This document shows positions 18,581-28,249 of a stretch of 51,635 bases of DNA, piece after piece. The notes beneath the pieces are model-generated. The model was given only the letters and a program-made list of their open reading frames with translations. It searched no databases and was not told where the DNA came from. Source of the stretch: Bacteroidales bacterium (lineage in GTDB: Bacteria; Bacteroidota; Bacteroidia; Bacteroidales; UBA932); contig JAEEIQ010000069.1 of NCBI GenBank assembly GCA_016281435.1, positions 1 to 51,635 on the forward strand. The letters are read 5' to 3'. The first letter of the stretch is position 1. Every line of letters starts with the position of its first letter. Made by a program: the position numbers and the translations under genes.

Positions 18581-19384
18581 ATGAAATTCAACAAGTTTTT
18601 TGTCGCCCTCATGATGGGCGGAATGATGGTGGCTTGCGCTCCCAAGGCTGAGCCTGCAGCCACCGCTGAAGGGGAAGAGGCCGCAACCGAGGTCGCTCCC
18701 AAGGAGAAGACTGCGAAAGATTACATCGCGAAGAAATCCGAGAAGGACAGCGTCGCATACCTTATCGGCGTGAACTTCGGTTCTTTCATCAAGGGCTACA
18801 ACTTCGGTGACGATCTTTCCTATGCCCAGATCAAGAAGGGTATCGAAGATTTCATCAAGGCGAAGGGCGACTTCCGCGATCCCGAATTCAACAAGCAGTT
18901 CAAGATCAGCCCCGAGGCCATGAACGACGTGTTCAACAAGTATCTCGAGAAGAGGCACAACTATACCGCCCTCAAGAACAAGGAAGCGGGCGAGAAGTTC
19001 CTCAAGGCCAACAAGGGCCGCGGCGGCGTGCAGGAGACTCCTTCCGGACTCCAGTACAAGATCATCGCTGACGGCAGCGACGTCAGGGCCACGGCCGATG
19101 CCGACACCGTGTGGGTGAACTACAAGGGCACCCTTCTCGACGGCACCGTGTTCGACCAGACTCCCGAAGGAGCCGAGCCTGTCCGCATGAACCTCAACCG
19201 CGTGATCAAGGGTTGGACCGAGGGTCTGAAGCTCGTCGGCGAAGGCGGTGAGATCGAGCTCTACATCCCGTCCGAACTCGCTTACGGCGAAGGCGGCAAC
19301 CAGGGCATCGAACCCAACTCCACCCTCATCTTCAACGTGAAGGTCAGCAAGGTCGGCAAGTTCGTCCCTGCCGCGGCGGAGTAA
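18581..19384 (+). CDS. FKBP-type peptidyl-prolyl isomerase lipoprotein
   Basis: A 267-residue envelope protein. The N-terminus has a lipobox (MVAC, Cys19) and an Ala/Glu-rich linker. Residues ~45-145 form the helical Mip/FkpA-type dimerisation domain (YLIGVNFGSFIKG), and residues ~155-260 the FKBP fold, with VNYKGTLLDGTVFDQT, GWTEGLKLVGEGG and IPSELAYGEGG. It speeds proline isomerisation during periplasmic or outer-membrane protein folding. It is followed by a strong hairpin terminator, so this closes the transcription unit. Confidence 0.93.
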   Translation: MKFNKFFVALMMGGMMVACAPKAEPAATAEGEEAATEVAPKEKTAKDYIAKKSEKDSVAYLIGVNFGSFIKGYNFGDDLSYAQIKKGIEDFIKAKGDFRDPEFNKQFKISPEAMNDVFNKYLEKRHNYTALKNKEAGEKFLKANKGRGGVQETPSGLQYKIIADGSDVRATADADTVWVNYKGTLLDGTVFDQTPEGAEPVRMNLNRVIKGWTEGLKLVGEGGEIELYIPSELAYGEGGNQGIEPNSTLIFNVKVSKVGKFVPAAAE

Positions 19385-19406
19385 ACACATTAATCCGATA
19401 ATGAAA

Positions 19407-19442
19407 AGAGGGGCCGGCGATCACAGCCGGTCCCTCTTTTTT
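19407..19442. terminator. Terminator between convergent FKBP and acidic-tail genes
   Basis: A 12-bp stem (19407-19418 with 19426-19437, one G-T pair), 7-base loop, then a T6 run on the + strand. A weaker CTTTT follows on the other strand, so it may stop both converging genes. Confidence 0.9.
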
Positions 19443-19456
19443 ATCCATAACAGCTT

Positions 19457-20044
19457 TTATAGCTCTTCGTTCTCGTCGTAGATGGTTTCTTCCTCTTCCC
19501 TGTCTTCATCCTCCTCGTCCTCCTCGTCTTCGTCGTCGAAATCCTCGTCTTCATCATCATCTTCTTCTTCGTCATCCTTTTCCGCAGCGCCCTTGCCGGA
19601 AGGCATGCCGGGAAGCCGGCGCTTGTCTTCCGGAAGGTCCTCGAAGGCGACATAGCCGTTTTCGAACTCTATGGGGTTGGGCCCCTTGCTTTCGATGATG
19701 ACGGGAGAGGCTATGCTGCCGGGGGCCTCGGCCTCGAGCGTTATGTTGACGCTCTTGCGGGACTGGATGTCGTAGAAATAGACGAAGGACACGGCTCCCG
19801 CCTTCAGGGCATCGGCGACCGTGATATGGTCGACCGTCCCGAATCCGAGGTCTATGAGGGCGTAACGCGCTATGGCGTCGCCTTTTTCGTCAAGCGCCTT
19901 GAAGAGGATGGGCTGGTCGATGGGGAACTCCATGTCGGCGCGCATCTGCTTGTGGAAGGTGTATAGCGAGTGGCTCCCGCTGACCTGATACACGCGGTAG
20001 AAACCCTTGATACCGCTCAAGGTGACTCTGAAATTGTAGATCAT
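19457..20044 (-). CDS. pRiA4b ORF-3-like protein with very acidic tail
   Basis: A 195-residue cytoplasmic protein. Residues ~1-145 (start MIYNFRVTLSGIKGFYRVYQV, then a PILFKAL strand and KAGAVSFVYFYD) look like the compact fold annotated in databases as plasmid pRiA4b ORF-3 or IS1096 TnpR-passenger-like. Bacteroidetes carry many chromosomal copies with no mobile element nearby, and the function is unknown. From residue ~149 on, the tail is almost only Asp and Glu, which could bind basic proteins or metal or mimic nucleic acid. The family call is from memory of the fold pattern and is moderate in confidence; the gene itself is sure. Confidence 0.7.
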   Translation of the reverse strand: MIYNFRVTLSGIKGFYRVYQVSGSHSLYTFHKQMRADMEFPIDQPILFKALDEKGDAIARYALIDLGFGTVDHITVADALKAGAVSFVYFYDIQSRKSVNITLEAEAPGSIASPVIIESKGPNPIEFENGYVAFEDLPEDKRRLPGMPSGKGAAEKDDEEEDDDEDEDFDDEDEEDEEDEDREEEETIYDENEEL

Positions 20045-20091
20045 TTTAAAAACAGTGTTCGAAAACCGGGACTAAGTTAAGTAAAAAACAC

Positions 20092-20099
20092 TATATTTG
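20092..20099 (+). promoter_or_regulatory. -7 box of the YigZ gene
   Basis: TATATTTG ends 7 bases before the ATG at 20107, so the transcript would have almost no leader. No TTTG is found 20 bases upstream. Confidence 0.5.
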
Positions 20100-20106
20100 A
20101 TACAAC

Positions 20107-20718
20107 ATGAATGCGGTTTCGGATACTTATTTCAGCATTTCGGCCCCTTCTGAGGGCTTGTACAAGGACAGGGGCAGCCGTTTCCTGGCCTTCGCCCGTC
20201 CCGTCGAGAGGGAAGAGGAAGTGCGGGAATTCCTCGAATCGGTCCGCCGCGAGTACCACGACGCACGGCACCACTGCTATGCTTTCCGGCTCGGACTCGA
20301 TGGGGGAACATGGCGCGCATCCGACGACGGGGAGCCCTCCGGATCGGCCGGAAGGCAGATTCTGGGACAAATAGACAGCGCCGGCCTTAGCGACGTGCTG
20401 GTCGTGGTAGTCCGCTATTTCGGCGGGATAAAGCTCGGTGTCCCGGGGCTCATCAAGGCATACAAGGAATCGACTGCGGACGCGCTGTCGAAGGCGCAGA
20501 AAGTCGAAAAGGCTGCCGGCCGGACCTGGAGCCTTTCCTTCCCTTACGGGACTATGCCCCAGGTCATGAAGGCCTTGAAGGAACTCGGTCTCCAATATTC
20601 CGGGGCGGATTTCGGAGAGTCCTGCTCGCTCCGGACCAGGGTCCGCCTGAGCCTCGAGGAGGCCTTCCTCGGCCGGATGGAATCGCTGGGCGTGGAGATG
20701 GAGGCCGGGGGGCTTTGA
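20107..20718 (+). CDS. YigZ/IMPACT-family protein
   Basis: A 203-residue protein with the UPF0029/IMPACT N-terminal domain: SRFLAFARPV, ARHHCYAFRLG, SDDGEPSGSAGRQIL and VVVVRYFGGIKLGVPGLIKAY are the family's hallmark stretches. The C-terminal ~70 residues form the DUF1949-type ferredoxin-like domain. IMPACT relatives in eukaryotes act on translational control; the bacterial role is unsettled. It is a single gene whose stop overlaps the -33 box of serC. Confidence 0.92.
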   Translation: MNAVSDTYFSISAPSEGLYKDRGSRFLAFARPVEREEEVREFLESVRREYHDARHHCYAFRLGLDGGTWRASDDGEPSGSAGRQILGQIDSAGLSDVLVVVVRYFGGIKLGVPGLIKAYKESTADALSKAQKVEKAAGRTWSLSFPYGTMPQVMKALKELGLQYSGADFGESCSLRTRVRLSLEEAFLGRMESLGVEMEAGGL

Positions 20719-20744
20719 TAATTCTGAAAAAAGAGGTAACTTTA
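20714..20744 (+). promoter_or_regulatory. Probable promoter of the serC operon
   Basis: TTTG (20714-20717), 19 bases, TAACTTTA (20737-20744). The last base differs from the TAnnTTTG consensus. The inferred start is about 25 bases before the serC ATG. Confidence 0.5.
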
Positions 20745-20773
20745 AAGACTGAAATAAAAATTCAATAAAGAAA

Positions 20774-21844
20774 ATGGCAAAACACGTTTTCAATGCAGGC
20801 CCCTGCCTGCTGCCTCAAGTAGTGTATGACAAGGCCGTAGAGGCCATCAGGGATTTTGCCGGTACCGGCGTTTCCGTTCTCTCCATCTCTCACCGGACGA
20901 AGGAATGGGATGCCGTCATGGACGGGACCCGCGCCCTCTGGAAGGAACTTCTGAATATTCCCGACGGATACGAAGTGGTGCTTCTTGCGGGCGGCGCGAG
21001 CATGGAGTTCCTGCGCGTTCCGATGAACTTCCTCGAAAAGAAGGCGGCCTACCTCGATACCGGAGTCTGGGCATCCAAGGCCCTCAAGGAAGCCAAGGGC
21101 ATAGGCGAAGCCTTCGCTGTCGCCTCTTCCAAGGACAAGAACTACAACTATATCCCTAAGGGATACGAGATACCTTCCGACGTGGATTACTTCCACATCA
21201 CGACTAACAACACCATTTACGGTACCGAGATCCGCACCGACCTCGACAGCCCCGTCCCGCTGATCGCGGACATGAGCTCCGACATCCTTTCGAGGCCCGT
21301 GGACGTCAGCAAGTACGGCATGATCTACGGCGGCGCGCAGAAGAACGCCGGCACCTCCGGCTGTGCCTTCTGCATCATCCGCAAGGACCTCCTCGGCAAG
21401 GTCAGCCGCTACATCCCGACCATGCTCGACTACCGCGTGCATATCGACAAGCTTTCGATGTTCAACACCCCTCCCGTGTTCTCGATCTACATCATGTACG
21501 AAACCCTGAAGTGGGTCAAGTCCGTTGGCGGAGTGGCAGCCATCGAGAAGATCAACGCCCGCAAGGCCGAGACCCTATATGCCGAAATCGACCGCAACCC
21601 CCTGTTCGTCGGTACCGCCGAGAAGGAAGACAGGTCCGTCATGAACATCTGCTTCGTGATGGCTCCGGGCTACGAAGCCCTGCAGGACGAGTTCCTCGCC
21701 CTGACGAAGGAAAGGGACATCGTCGGAGTGAAGGGCCACCGCTCCGTCGGCGGATTCCGCGCATCGACCTACAACGCCTGCACGCAGGAGGATGTCGATG
21801 CCCTCATCGCCTGCATGAAAGAATTCGAAAAGAAGCACGCCTGA
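20774..21844 (+). CDS. serC: Phosphoserine aminotransferase
   Basis: SerC is the PLP enzyme that turns 3-phosphohydroxypyruvate plus glutamate into phosphoserine. This 356-residue protein starts [11 protein letters not shown] and has [24 protein letters not shown] and the PLP lysine in [12 protein letters not shown] (Lys190). The C-terminus ends [15 protein letters not shown], with the substrate-binding His-Arg. Length is normal. It is followed 4 bases later by the dehydrogenase gene, giving the two successive steps of serine synthesis in one operon. Confidence 0.96.
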   Translation: MAKHVFNAGPCLLPQVVYDKAVEAIRDFAGTGVSVLSISHRTKEWDAVMDGTRALWKELLNIPDGYEVVLLAGGASMEFLRVPMNFLEKKAAYLDTGVWASKALKEAKGIGEAFAVASSKDKNYNYIPKGYEIPSDVDYFHITTNNTIYGTEIRTDLDSPVPLIADMSSDILSRPVDVSKYGMIYGGAQKNAGTSGCAFCIIRKDLLGKVSRYIPTMLDYRVHIDKLSMFNTPPVFSIYIMYETLKWVKSVGGVAAIEKINARKAETLYAEIDRNPLFVGTAEKEDRSVMNICFVMAPGYEALQDEFLALTKERDIVGVKGHRSVGGFRASTYNACTQEDVDALIACMKEFEKKHA

Positions 21845-21848
21845 AGCC

Positions 21849-22769
21849 ATGAAAGTCCTGCTTGCAACCCAGAAGCCCTTTGCCGCCGCGGCAGTCGCCG
21901 GCATACGTTCGATACTTGAAGAAGCCGGACACGAATGCGTCCTGCTTGAAAAATATGCGGACCAGAAGGATCTCGTCGCGGCCGTCGCCGACGCCGAGGC
22001 CATGATCATCCGTTCCGACAAAGTCACGGCGGAAGTCCTTGACGCGGCCCCGAAGATGAAGATAGTCGTCCGCGCCGGCGCCGGCTACGACAACGTCGAC
22101 CTTGCGGCCGCCACGGCGCACGGCGTGGTCGTGATGAACACTCCCGGCCAGAATTCCAATGCCGTCGCCGAACTCGCCGTCGCCATGATGATCTTCATGA
22201 GCCGCACCCAGTTCACTCCCGCGACCGGCAGCGAGATCCAGGGCAAGACCCTCGGCATCCAGGCCTTCGGCAACGTCGGCAGGCTGGTCGGCGCGAAGGC
22301 GAAGGCCCTCGGGATGAAGGTCAAGGCCATCGACCCCTTCCTCCCCGCTGAGAAGATCATCGAAGGCGGGGCCGAGCCCGCGAAGGACCTGGCCGATCTC
22401 TACGCGACCAGCGACTTCGTCTCGGTCCACATTCCTGCGACGCCGCAGACGGTTGGTTCGATAGGCTACGACCTCATCACCTCCATGCCCAAGGGCGCTA
22501 CCCTGGTCAACACGGCCCGCAAGGAAGTCATCGACGAAGCCGGGCTCGAAAAGGCCCTGGAAGAGAGGCCCGACCTCAAGTACGTCACCGACGTCGCTCC
22601 GGACAACTATGCTGCCCTTCAGGAGAAGTTCGGCCTGCGCGTGTTCGCCACGCCCAAGAAGATGGGAGCCCAGACGGCCGAAGCCAATATCAACGCCGGA
22701 CTCGCCGCTGCCCGCCAGATTGCGGATTATTTCGCGACGGGAAACACCCGTTTCCAGGTCAATAAATAG
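21849..22769 (+). CDS. serA: D-3-phosphoglycerate dehydrogenase, short form
   Basis: A 306-residue NAD-dependent 2-hydroxyacid dehydrogenase, catalysing the first step of serine synthesis. The substrate loop RAGAGYDNVD, the Rossmann loop QAFGNVGRLVG, the acidic IDPF and the catalytic Arg in VNTARKEVID are present. It lacks the ACT regulatory domain of long SerA. The usual catalytic histidine near the end (THxGG-type) is replaced by lysines in ATPKKMGAQT; I recall the same in other Bacteroidales SerA, so this is probably a lineage trait. It sits between serC and the DUF1015 gene. Confidence 0.92.
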   Translation: MKVLLATQKPFAAAAVAGIRSILEEAGHECVLLEKYADQKDLVAAVADAEAMIIRSDKVTAEVLDAAPKMKIVVRAGAGYDNVDLAAATAHGVVVMNTPGQNSNAVAELAVAMMIFMSRTQFTPATGSEIQGKTLGIQAFGNVGRLVGAKAKALGMKVKAIDPFLPAEKIIEGGAEPAKDLADLYATSDFVSVHIPATPQTVGSIGYDLITSMPKGATLVNTARKEVIDEAGLEKALEERPDLKYVTDVAPDNYAALQEKFGLRVFATPKKMGAQTAEANINAGLAAARQIADYFATGNTRFQVNK

Positions 22770-22777
22770 GGGAGGAG

Positions 22778-24019
22778 ATGGTAAGAGTCAAACCTTTCGC
22801 AGCCCTGCGTCCCCCCGTCGGCCTCGTCACCGAGGTCGCTGCGCCGCCCTACGACGTGCTGAATTCCGAAGAGGCGAAGGCTATGGCGGGAGAGAAGTCC
22901 CTGCTGCACATCACCAAGCCCGAGATCGATTTCGATCCCATGCCCGATGAACATGCGCCGCAGGTCTATGACCGCGCCGTGGAGAATTTCAGGGCCTGGC
23001 AGGAAAAGGGCTGGCTGGTGCGCGACCCCAAGCCCTGCTACTACGTCTATGCCCAGACGATGGACGGGAGGACCCAGTACGGTTTCGTCCTGTGCGCCCA
23101 CTGCGGCGATTATGCGTCCGGGAAGATCAAGAAGCACGAGCTGACCCGCAAGGACAAGGAAGACGACCGCATGGTCCATGTCAAGATACAGAACGCCAAC
23201 ATCGAGCCCGTTTTCTTCGCCTTCAAGCATGAGGAGGGGCTGGAAAGGATCCTTTCCGAAGTGGCTGCCCGCCCTTCAGAGTACAGCTTTACGGACGAGA
23301 ACGGCTTCCGCCACGAGTTCTGGACAGTCAGCGACGACGCCCTCATCTCAGAGATAGGGGACCTCTTCACCACCAGGGTGGATTCCTTCTACATCGCGGA
23401 CGGACATCACCGCAGCGCGGCTGCAGCCCGCGTCGGAGCCGAGAAGGCAGCTTCCGATCCCGCCCATACGGGACAAGAGGAGTACAACTGGTTCATGGCC
23501 GTCGCATTCCCTGAAAGCCAGCTCAAGATCATCGACTACAACCGTGTCGTGAAGGACCTGAACGGCCTCTCCGGGGAAGGCCTGCTCGAAGCCCTCTCGG
23601 AGGATTTCATCGTTGAGGAAAAGGGGAAGGAGCCGTACCGTCCCTGCTGCCTGCACAATTTCTCGATGTATCTCGGGGGCCGCTGGTATTCGCTTACGGC
23701 GAAGAGCGGCCGCTATGACGATTCCGACCCCATCGGGGTCCTGGACGTGACTGTCCTCAGCCGTCTCGTACTTGACAAGATACTCGGGATCAAGGACCTG
23801 CGCACTGACAAGAGGATAGATTTCGTCGGTGGCATAAGGGGGCTCGGCGCCTTGTCCGCCCGCGTCGACAGCGGGGAGATGAAGGTGGCATTCGCCCTGT
23901 ATCCCGTGTCCATGAAGCAGCTTACGGACATCGCCGACAGCGGCATGATCATGCCGCCGAAGACGACGTGGTTCGAGCCCAAGCTCCGGAGCGGACTGGC
24001 AATACACACCCTGGATTGA
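22778..24019 (+). CDS. DUF1015-family protein
   Basis: A 413-residue cytoplasmic protein of the DUF1015 (SERC-like) family. Hallmarks are VKPFAALRPP near the start, APPYDVLNSEEA, LLHITKPEID, and FYIADGHHRSAAAARV in the middle. Conserved linkage to serC and serA in Bacteroidetes suggests a role in serine or phosphoserine metabolism; related domains in other lineages act as serine kinases or amino-acid enzymes. No reaction can be assigned. It starts 9 bases after serA and ends 1 base before recQ. Confidence 0.92.
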   Translation: MVRVKPFAALRPPVGLVTEVAAPPYDVLNSEEAKAMAGEKSLLHITKPEIDFDPMPDEHAPQVYDRAVENFRAWQEKGWLVRDPKPCYYVYAQTMDGRTQYGFVLCAHCGDYASGKIKKHELTRKDKEDDRMVHVKIQNANIEPVFFAFKHEEGLERILSEVAARPSEYSFTDENGFRHEFWTVSDDALISEIGDLFTTRVDSFYIADGHHRSAAAARVGAEKAASDPAHTGQEEYNWFMAVAFPESQLKIIDYNRVVKDLNGLSGEGLLEALSEDFIVEEKGKEPYRPCCLHNFSMYLGGRWYSLTAKSGRYDDSDPIGVLDVTVLSRLVLDKILGIKDLRTDKRIDFVGGIRGLGALSARVDSGEMKVAFALYPVSMKQLTDIADSGMIMPPKTTWFEPKLRSGLAIHTLD

Positions 24020-24020
24020 T

Positions 24021-26237
24021 ATGAGTACAGTGGATTCCGCCCTCGTGAACAAGACCCTGAAGGAGTTCTTCGGGTACGATGCCTTCAAAGGCAATCAGGA
24101 AAGCATCATACGCCATCTGATCGACGGCGGTGACGCTTTCGTGCTGATGCCCACCGGGGGCGGTAAATCCCTGTGCTTCCAGCTGCCCGCCCTCGTGATG
24201 GAGGGCACGGCCATAGTCATTTCGCCCCTCATCGCCCTGATGAAGAACCAGGTGGATGCGATCCGCGGCTTCGTCTCGGGTTCCGGGGAATGCATAGCCC
24301 ATTTCCTGAACTCCTCCCTCGGGAAAGCCCAGATCGACGAGGTGCGGGAAGACCTTCTCAAGGGGCGCACGAAGATACTCTACGTCGCGCCGGAGTCCCT
24401 TACCAAGGAAGAGAACATAGCCCTGCTGAAGGAGATAAAGATATCCTTCTTCGCCATAGACGAGGCGCACTGCATTTCCGAATGGGGCCATGACTTCCGT
24501 CCGGAATACCGCCGCATCCGCGCGATCGTGGATAACATCGGCAGGACCCCCATCATAGCCCTTACGGCCACGGCGACCCCGAAGGTCCAAAGTGATATCC
24601 TGAAGAACCTCGGGATCCCCGGCGCCACCGTGTTCAAGTCTTCCTTCAACCGCCCGAACCTCTATTATGAACTGAGGGACAAGGTGGATGCGGAAAAGGA
24701 CATCATCAAGTTCATCTACCAGAATCCGGGCAAGTCCGGAATCATCTATTGCCTCAGCCGGAAGAAGGTCGAGGAAGTGGCCCAGTTGCTGTGCATCAAC
24801 GGCATATCGGCCCTCCCGTACCATGCCGGACTGGACGCGAAGACGCGCGCGGAGAACCAGGACAAGTTCCTGATGGAGGAAGTGCGCGTTATAGTCGCGA
24901 CCATAGCCTTCGGAATGGGCATCGACAAGCCGGACGTGCGCTTCGTCATCCACCTGGACATCCCGAAGAGCATAGAAAGTTACTATCAGGAGACGGGGCG
25001 GGCCGGCCGTGACGGGCGCGAAGGCCTCTGCATAGCCTACTACAGCTACAAGGACGTGCAGAAGCTTGAGAAGTTCATGCAGGGCAAGCCCATCTCCGAG
25101 CAGGAGATAAGCCGCCAGCTGCTTTCCGAGGTCGTGGCGTACGCGGAGTCCAGCCAGTGCCGCCGCAAGCTGCTCCTGAATTATTTCGGGGAGGATTACC
25201 CGCAGGACAACTGCGGCTCCTGCGACAACTGCCTGAATCCGAAGAAGGTCTTCGACGGACGCAAGGAGATGTGTCTCGTGATAGAATTGATCGAGGCCCT
25301 TCCGGAGCACTTCAAGATCGAGCATCTTGCGAATATCCTCGCCGGGAAGGCCAACTCCATCATAAAGTCCTACCGCCACGACGAGCTGCCGTTCTTCGGG
25401 GCAGGGGAAGGCCGGAGCGAGAAGTTCTGGTGCACCGTGATCCATCAGGGGCTGATCAAGCACCTGCTGATGAAGGAGATAGAGACGTACGGGCTGATCC
25501 ATGTGACGGACGCCGGACGGGAGTTCTTCCGCAACCCGTCCGAGTTGCCGCTGGTCGAGGACCGGCAGTTCTCCGGCTCCGGAGGCGCTGACGATGACGA
25601 CGACATCGCCCCCGCGGCCGCTATCGGCGCTGCCGGCGCAGACGGGGATCCCGTGCTGCTTTCGATGCTGAAGGACCTTCGCAAGGACCTGTCCAGGTCC
25701 CTGAAGCTCCAACCCTGGATTATATTCCCGGACCCGGCGCTTGCGGACATGTCAATACTCTATCCAGTCACGCTCGAGGAGCTGCGCAACTGCCAGGGCG
25801 TGGGCGAAGGAAAGGCCCGCAAGTTCGGGGAGCCCTTCGTGGACCTCATCCGCAAATATGTCGAAGAAAACGAGATAGAAAGGCCGGAGGACTTCGTGGT
25901 GAAATCCGCCCCGAAGAAGTCCGAAGGCAAGATTTTCATCATCCAGAGCATAGACCGCAGGATGGCCCTGGAGGACATCGCCGCCTCCCGCGGCATGGAC
26001 ATGGGAGAGCTCATGGACGAGATCGAAGCCATAGTCTCGACCGGGACGAAACTGGATCTCGACTATTATATCAAGGCCAATCTGGACGAAGAGATAGTGG
26101 ACGAGATTTTCGACTATTTCAAGGAGGAAGCCTCTTCCGATTCGCTGGAAGACGCCTTGAAGGAACTGGGGCCGGATTATGATGAGATGGAGGTGCGCCT
26201 CGTGCGCATCAAGTTCCTCTGCGAAGTTGCGCTATGA
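24021..26237 (+). CDS. recQ: ATP-dependent DNA helicase RecQ
   Basis: RecQ unwinds forked and recombination DNA 3' to 5'. This 738-residue protein has the helicase core (GGGKSLCFQLPAL, DEAHCISEWGHDFRPEY, TATATPKVQSDI, QETGRAGRDG), the zinc site with CRRKLL and CGSCDNC, a winged-helix domain, and an HRDC-like domain near residues 550-620. An additional ~110-residue helical tail (MALEDIAASRGMDMGELMDE and on) is present, as in other Bacteroidetes RecQ. Its stop overlaps the start of dnaG by 4 bases, so the two are translationally coupled. Confidence 0.96.
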   Translation: MSTVDSALVNKTLKEFFGYDAFKGNQESIIRHLIDGGDAFVLMPTGGGKSLCFQLPALVMEGTAIVISPLIALMKNQVDAIRGFVSGSGECIAHFLNSSLGKAQIDEVREDLLKGRTKILYVAPESLTKEENIALLKEIKISFFAIDEAHCISEWGHDFRPEYRRIRAIVDNIGRTPIIALTATATPKVQSDILKNLGIPGATVFKSSFNRPNLYYELRDKVDAEKDIIKFIYQNPGKSGIIYCLSRKKVEEVAQLLCINGISALPYHAGLDAKTRAENQDKFLMEEVRVIVATIAFGMGIDKPDVRFVIHLDIPKSIESYYQETGRAGRDGREGLCIAYYSYKDVQKLEKFMQGKPISEQEISRQLLSEVVAYAESSQCRRKLLLNYFGEDYPQDNCGSCDNCLNPKKVFDGRKEMCLVIELIEALPEHFKIEHLANILAGKANSIIKSYRHDELPFFGAGEGRSEKFWCTVIHQGLIKHLLMKEIETYGLIHVTDAGREFFRNPSELPLVEDRQFSGSGGADDDDDIAPAAAIGAAGADGDPVLLSMLKDLRKDLSRSLKLQPWIIFPDPALADMSILYPVTLEELRNCQGVGEGKARKFGEPFVDLIRKYVEENEIERPEDFVVKSAPKKSEGKIFIIQSIDRRMALEDIAASRGMDMGELMDEIEAIVSTGTKLDLDYYIKANLDEEIVDEIFDYFKEEASSDSLEDALKELGPDYDEMEVRLVRIKFLCEVAL

Positions 26238-28243
26238 TACCACAGGAGACAGTATCGCTCATCCTTGACACCGCGCGTATCGAGGACGTGGTCGGGGATT
26301 ACGTGACGCTCAAGCGCCGCGGGGCCAACTACGTGGCGTGCTGTCCCTTCCATAACGAGAAGACCCCTTCTTTCTACGTCTCGCCCTCGAAGGGCATATA
26401 CAAGTGCTTCGGCTGCGGCAAGTCCGGCTCGGCCGTCGGCTTCGTGATGGAGCAGGAACGCTGTTCCTATGCCGATGCCCTGCGCATGCTGGCCCGCCGG
26501 TATAATATAGAGGTGGTCGAAGAGGAAGAGACCGCCGAGACCATCGCCGCCCGCCAGAGAAGGGAGAGCGTGCTGCTCGTCAACGAGTTCGCGCAGAAGT
26601 TCTACAACTCCCAGCTGGAGTCCGGAGAGGGACGCGCGGTCGGCTACGCCTATTTCCACAGCCGCGGGATAGAGGATGAAACCATAGCCAAGTTCGGCCT
26701 CGGATGGGCCCCTTCGGGACGTACCGCGTTCATCGACGCGGCGACCGCCGCCGGCTACAAGATGGAATACATCCTTGCCGCCGGGCTGGCCGTGCAGAGG
26801 GAAGACGGAGGCTATGCCGACAAGTTCCGCGAAAGGGTCATGTTCCCAATCCATTCCGTCAGCGGCCGGACCATAGCCTTCAGCGGCCGTACCCTCCATG
26901 CGGACAATCCCGCGAAGTATGTCAACACGGCGGAGACGGAAGTCTATGTCAAGGGAAGCAACCTGCTTGGCATATATTTCGCCAAGCAGGAGATTTCCCG
27001 CCGGGACAAGTGCATAATAGTCGAGGGGAACGTCGATTTCGTGATGCTTCAGCAGGTCGGGATCACGAACGTGGTGGCCCCCTGCGGAACCGCCCTGACG
27101 ACGGATCAGGTCCGCCTGATCCATAAGTTCACGAACAACATCACCCTGATGAACGACGGGGACAGCGCCGGAATCCACGCTTCGATGAAGGATATCGAGC
27201 TTATCCTGCGCGAAGGGCTCGACGTGCGCGTGGTGCTGCTCCCCGACGGAGAAGACCCGGACTCTTTCGCCCGCAAGAACGGGGCTGAGGCCGTGCGTGA
27301 GTACATTGAGACCCACGAGACGGATTTCGTAACCTTCAAGAGCGGACAGCTGCTGAAGAGTGCGGAAGGGGATCCCCTGAAGCGCAGCGCCGCATTCAAT
27401 GCCGTGGCGGACACGATAGCCGATGTCGCCGACGCCATGACCCGCAGGACCCTGATAGAGAACGTTGCGGAAAAGTACAACCTGAAGTTCGACGACCTCG
27501 TAGCGAGGGTCAACCAGCGCCGTTTCCAGATGAAGGAAGAGGCTTTCAAGGCCGAGGAGAGGGCGCGTCGGCGCAAGGAGGCGGGCCTGGCCGCCGAGGA
27601 GCCCGCAGGGCCCTCGGGCGGGGCCCCGGGCGGGGCCGGGAAGCCAGAGGCTTCCGCCACGCCCGCCGTCATCTACGAGAACTCCGAGCTGAAAGAAATC
27701 GAGCAGGCGCTTCTGGAATTCATACTCCGCTTCGGAACGGAACGCCTCGAATTCGAGCGCGACTCCGAGTTCTATGCTGGAGACGGGGCCCCGGCCCCCG
27801 AAGTGGCCGGATTCATCCGGGACTCCCTCGAGGCCGACGGCGTCCAGTTTGCCAACAGCCCCTGCCGCCGCACCTATGACGCCTACATGGAAGCTTACGA
27901 CGAAGGCTGCCAGGGAGACGTGATACTCCGGCGCCTCTTCGACTCCCCGGACAGGGTCGTCGCCGCCGTCGCCGCCGAGCTCGCGGTGGAAAAGTATCAG
28001 ATCACGATAAAAAAATTCAGGGATTCGATGACCGCGACCTCCTCGTGGCTGGTCGCATCCGTCCCGAAAACGCTTCTGCTCTATTGCCTGAAGCGTCTGG
28101 AATGGCACAAGAAAGAGATCAGCGCCTCCATGGCCGGGCTCTCCTATGAGGAGCAGCAACCCTATATCAAGGACCTGAGCGCGACGAACAAGGCTATCCT
28201 GGAAGTAAGGAGGCATATTGAAAAATACGGAAAAATGAACTGA
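26234..28243 (+). CDS. dnaG: DNA primase
   Basis: DnaG makes the RNA primers for replication. This 669-residue protein begins with the CHC2 zinc domain (CCPFHNEKTPSF and YKCFGCGKSG), followed by the TOPRIM core (CIIVEGNVDFVMLQQ, ALTTDQVRLI, NDGDSAG). A Gly/Pro/Ala-rich linker near residues 450-475 leads to the C-terminal helicase-binding region. The length and order of domains are normal. It overlaps recQ by 4 bases and precedes metG by 6 bases. Confidence 0.96.
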   Translation: MIPQETVSLILDTARIEDVVGDYVTLKRRGANYVACCPFHNEKTPSFYVSPSKGIYKCFGCGKSGSAVGFVMEQERCSYADALRMLARRYNIEVVEEEETAETIAARQRRESVLLVNEFAQKFYNSQLESGEGRAVGYAYFHSRGIEDETIAKFGLGWAPSGRTAFIDAATAAGYKMEYILAAGLAVQREDGGYADKFRERVMFPIHSVSGRTIAFSGRTLHADNPAKYVNTAETEVYVKGSNLLGIYFAKQEISRRDKCIIVEGNVDFVMLQQVGITNVVAPCGTALTTDQVRLIHKFTNNITLMNDGDSAGIHASMKDIELILREGLDVRVVLLPDGEDPDSFARKNGAEAVREYIETHETDFVTFKSGQLLKSAEGDPLKRSAAFNAVADTIADVADAMTRRTLIENVAEKYNLKFDDLVARVNQRRFQMKEEAFKAEERARRRKEAGLAAEEPAGPSGGAPGGAGKPEASATPAVIYENSELKEIEQALLEFILRFGTERLEFERDSEFYAGDGAPAPEVAGFIRDSLEADGVQFANSPCRRTYDAYMEAYDEGCQGDVILRRLFDSPDRVVAAVAAELAVEKYQITIKKFRDSMTATSSWLVASVPKTLLLYCLKRLEWHKKEISASMAGLSYEEQQPYIKDLSATNKAILEVRRHIEKYGKMN

Positions 28244-28249
28244 CGATAT

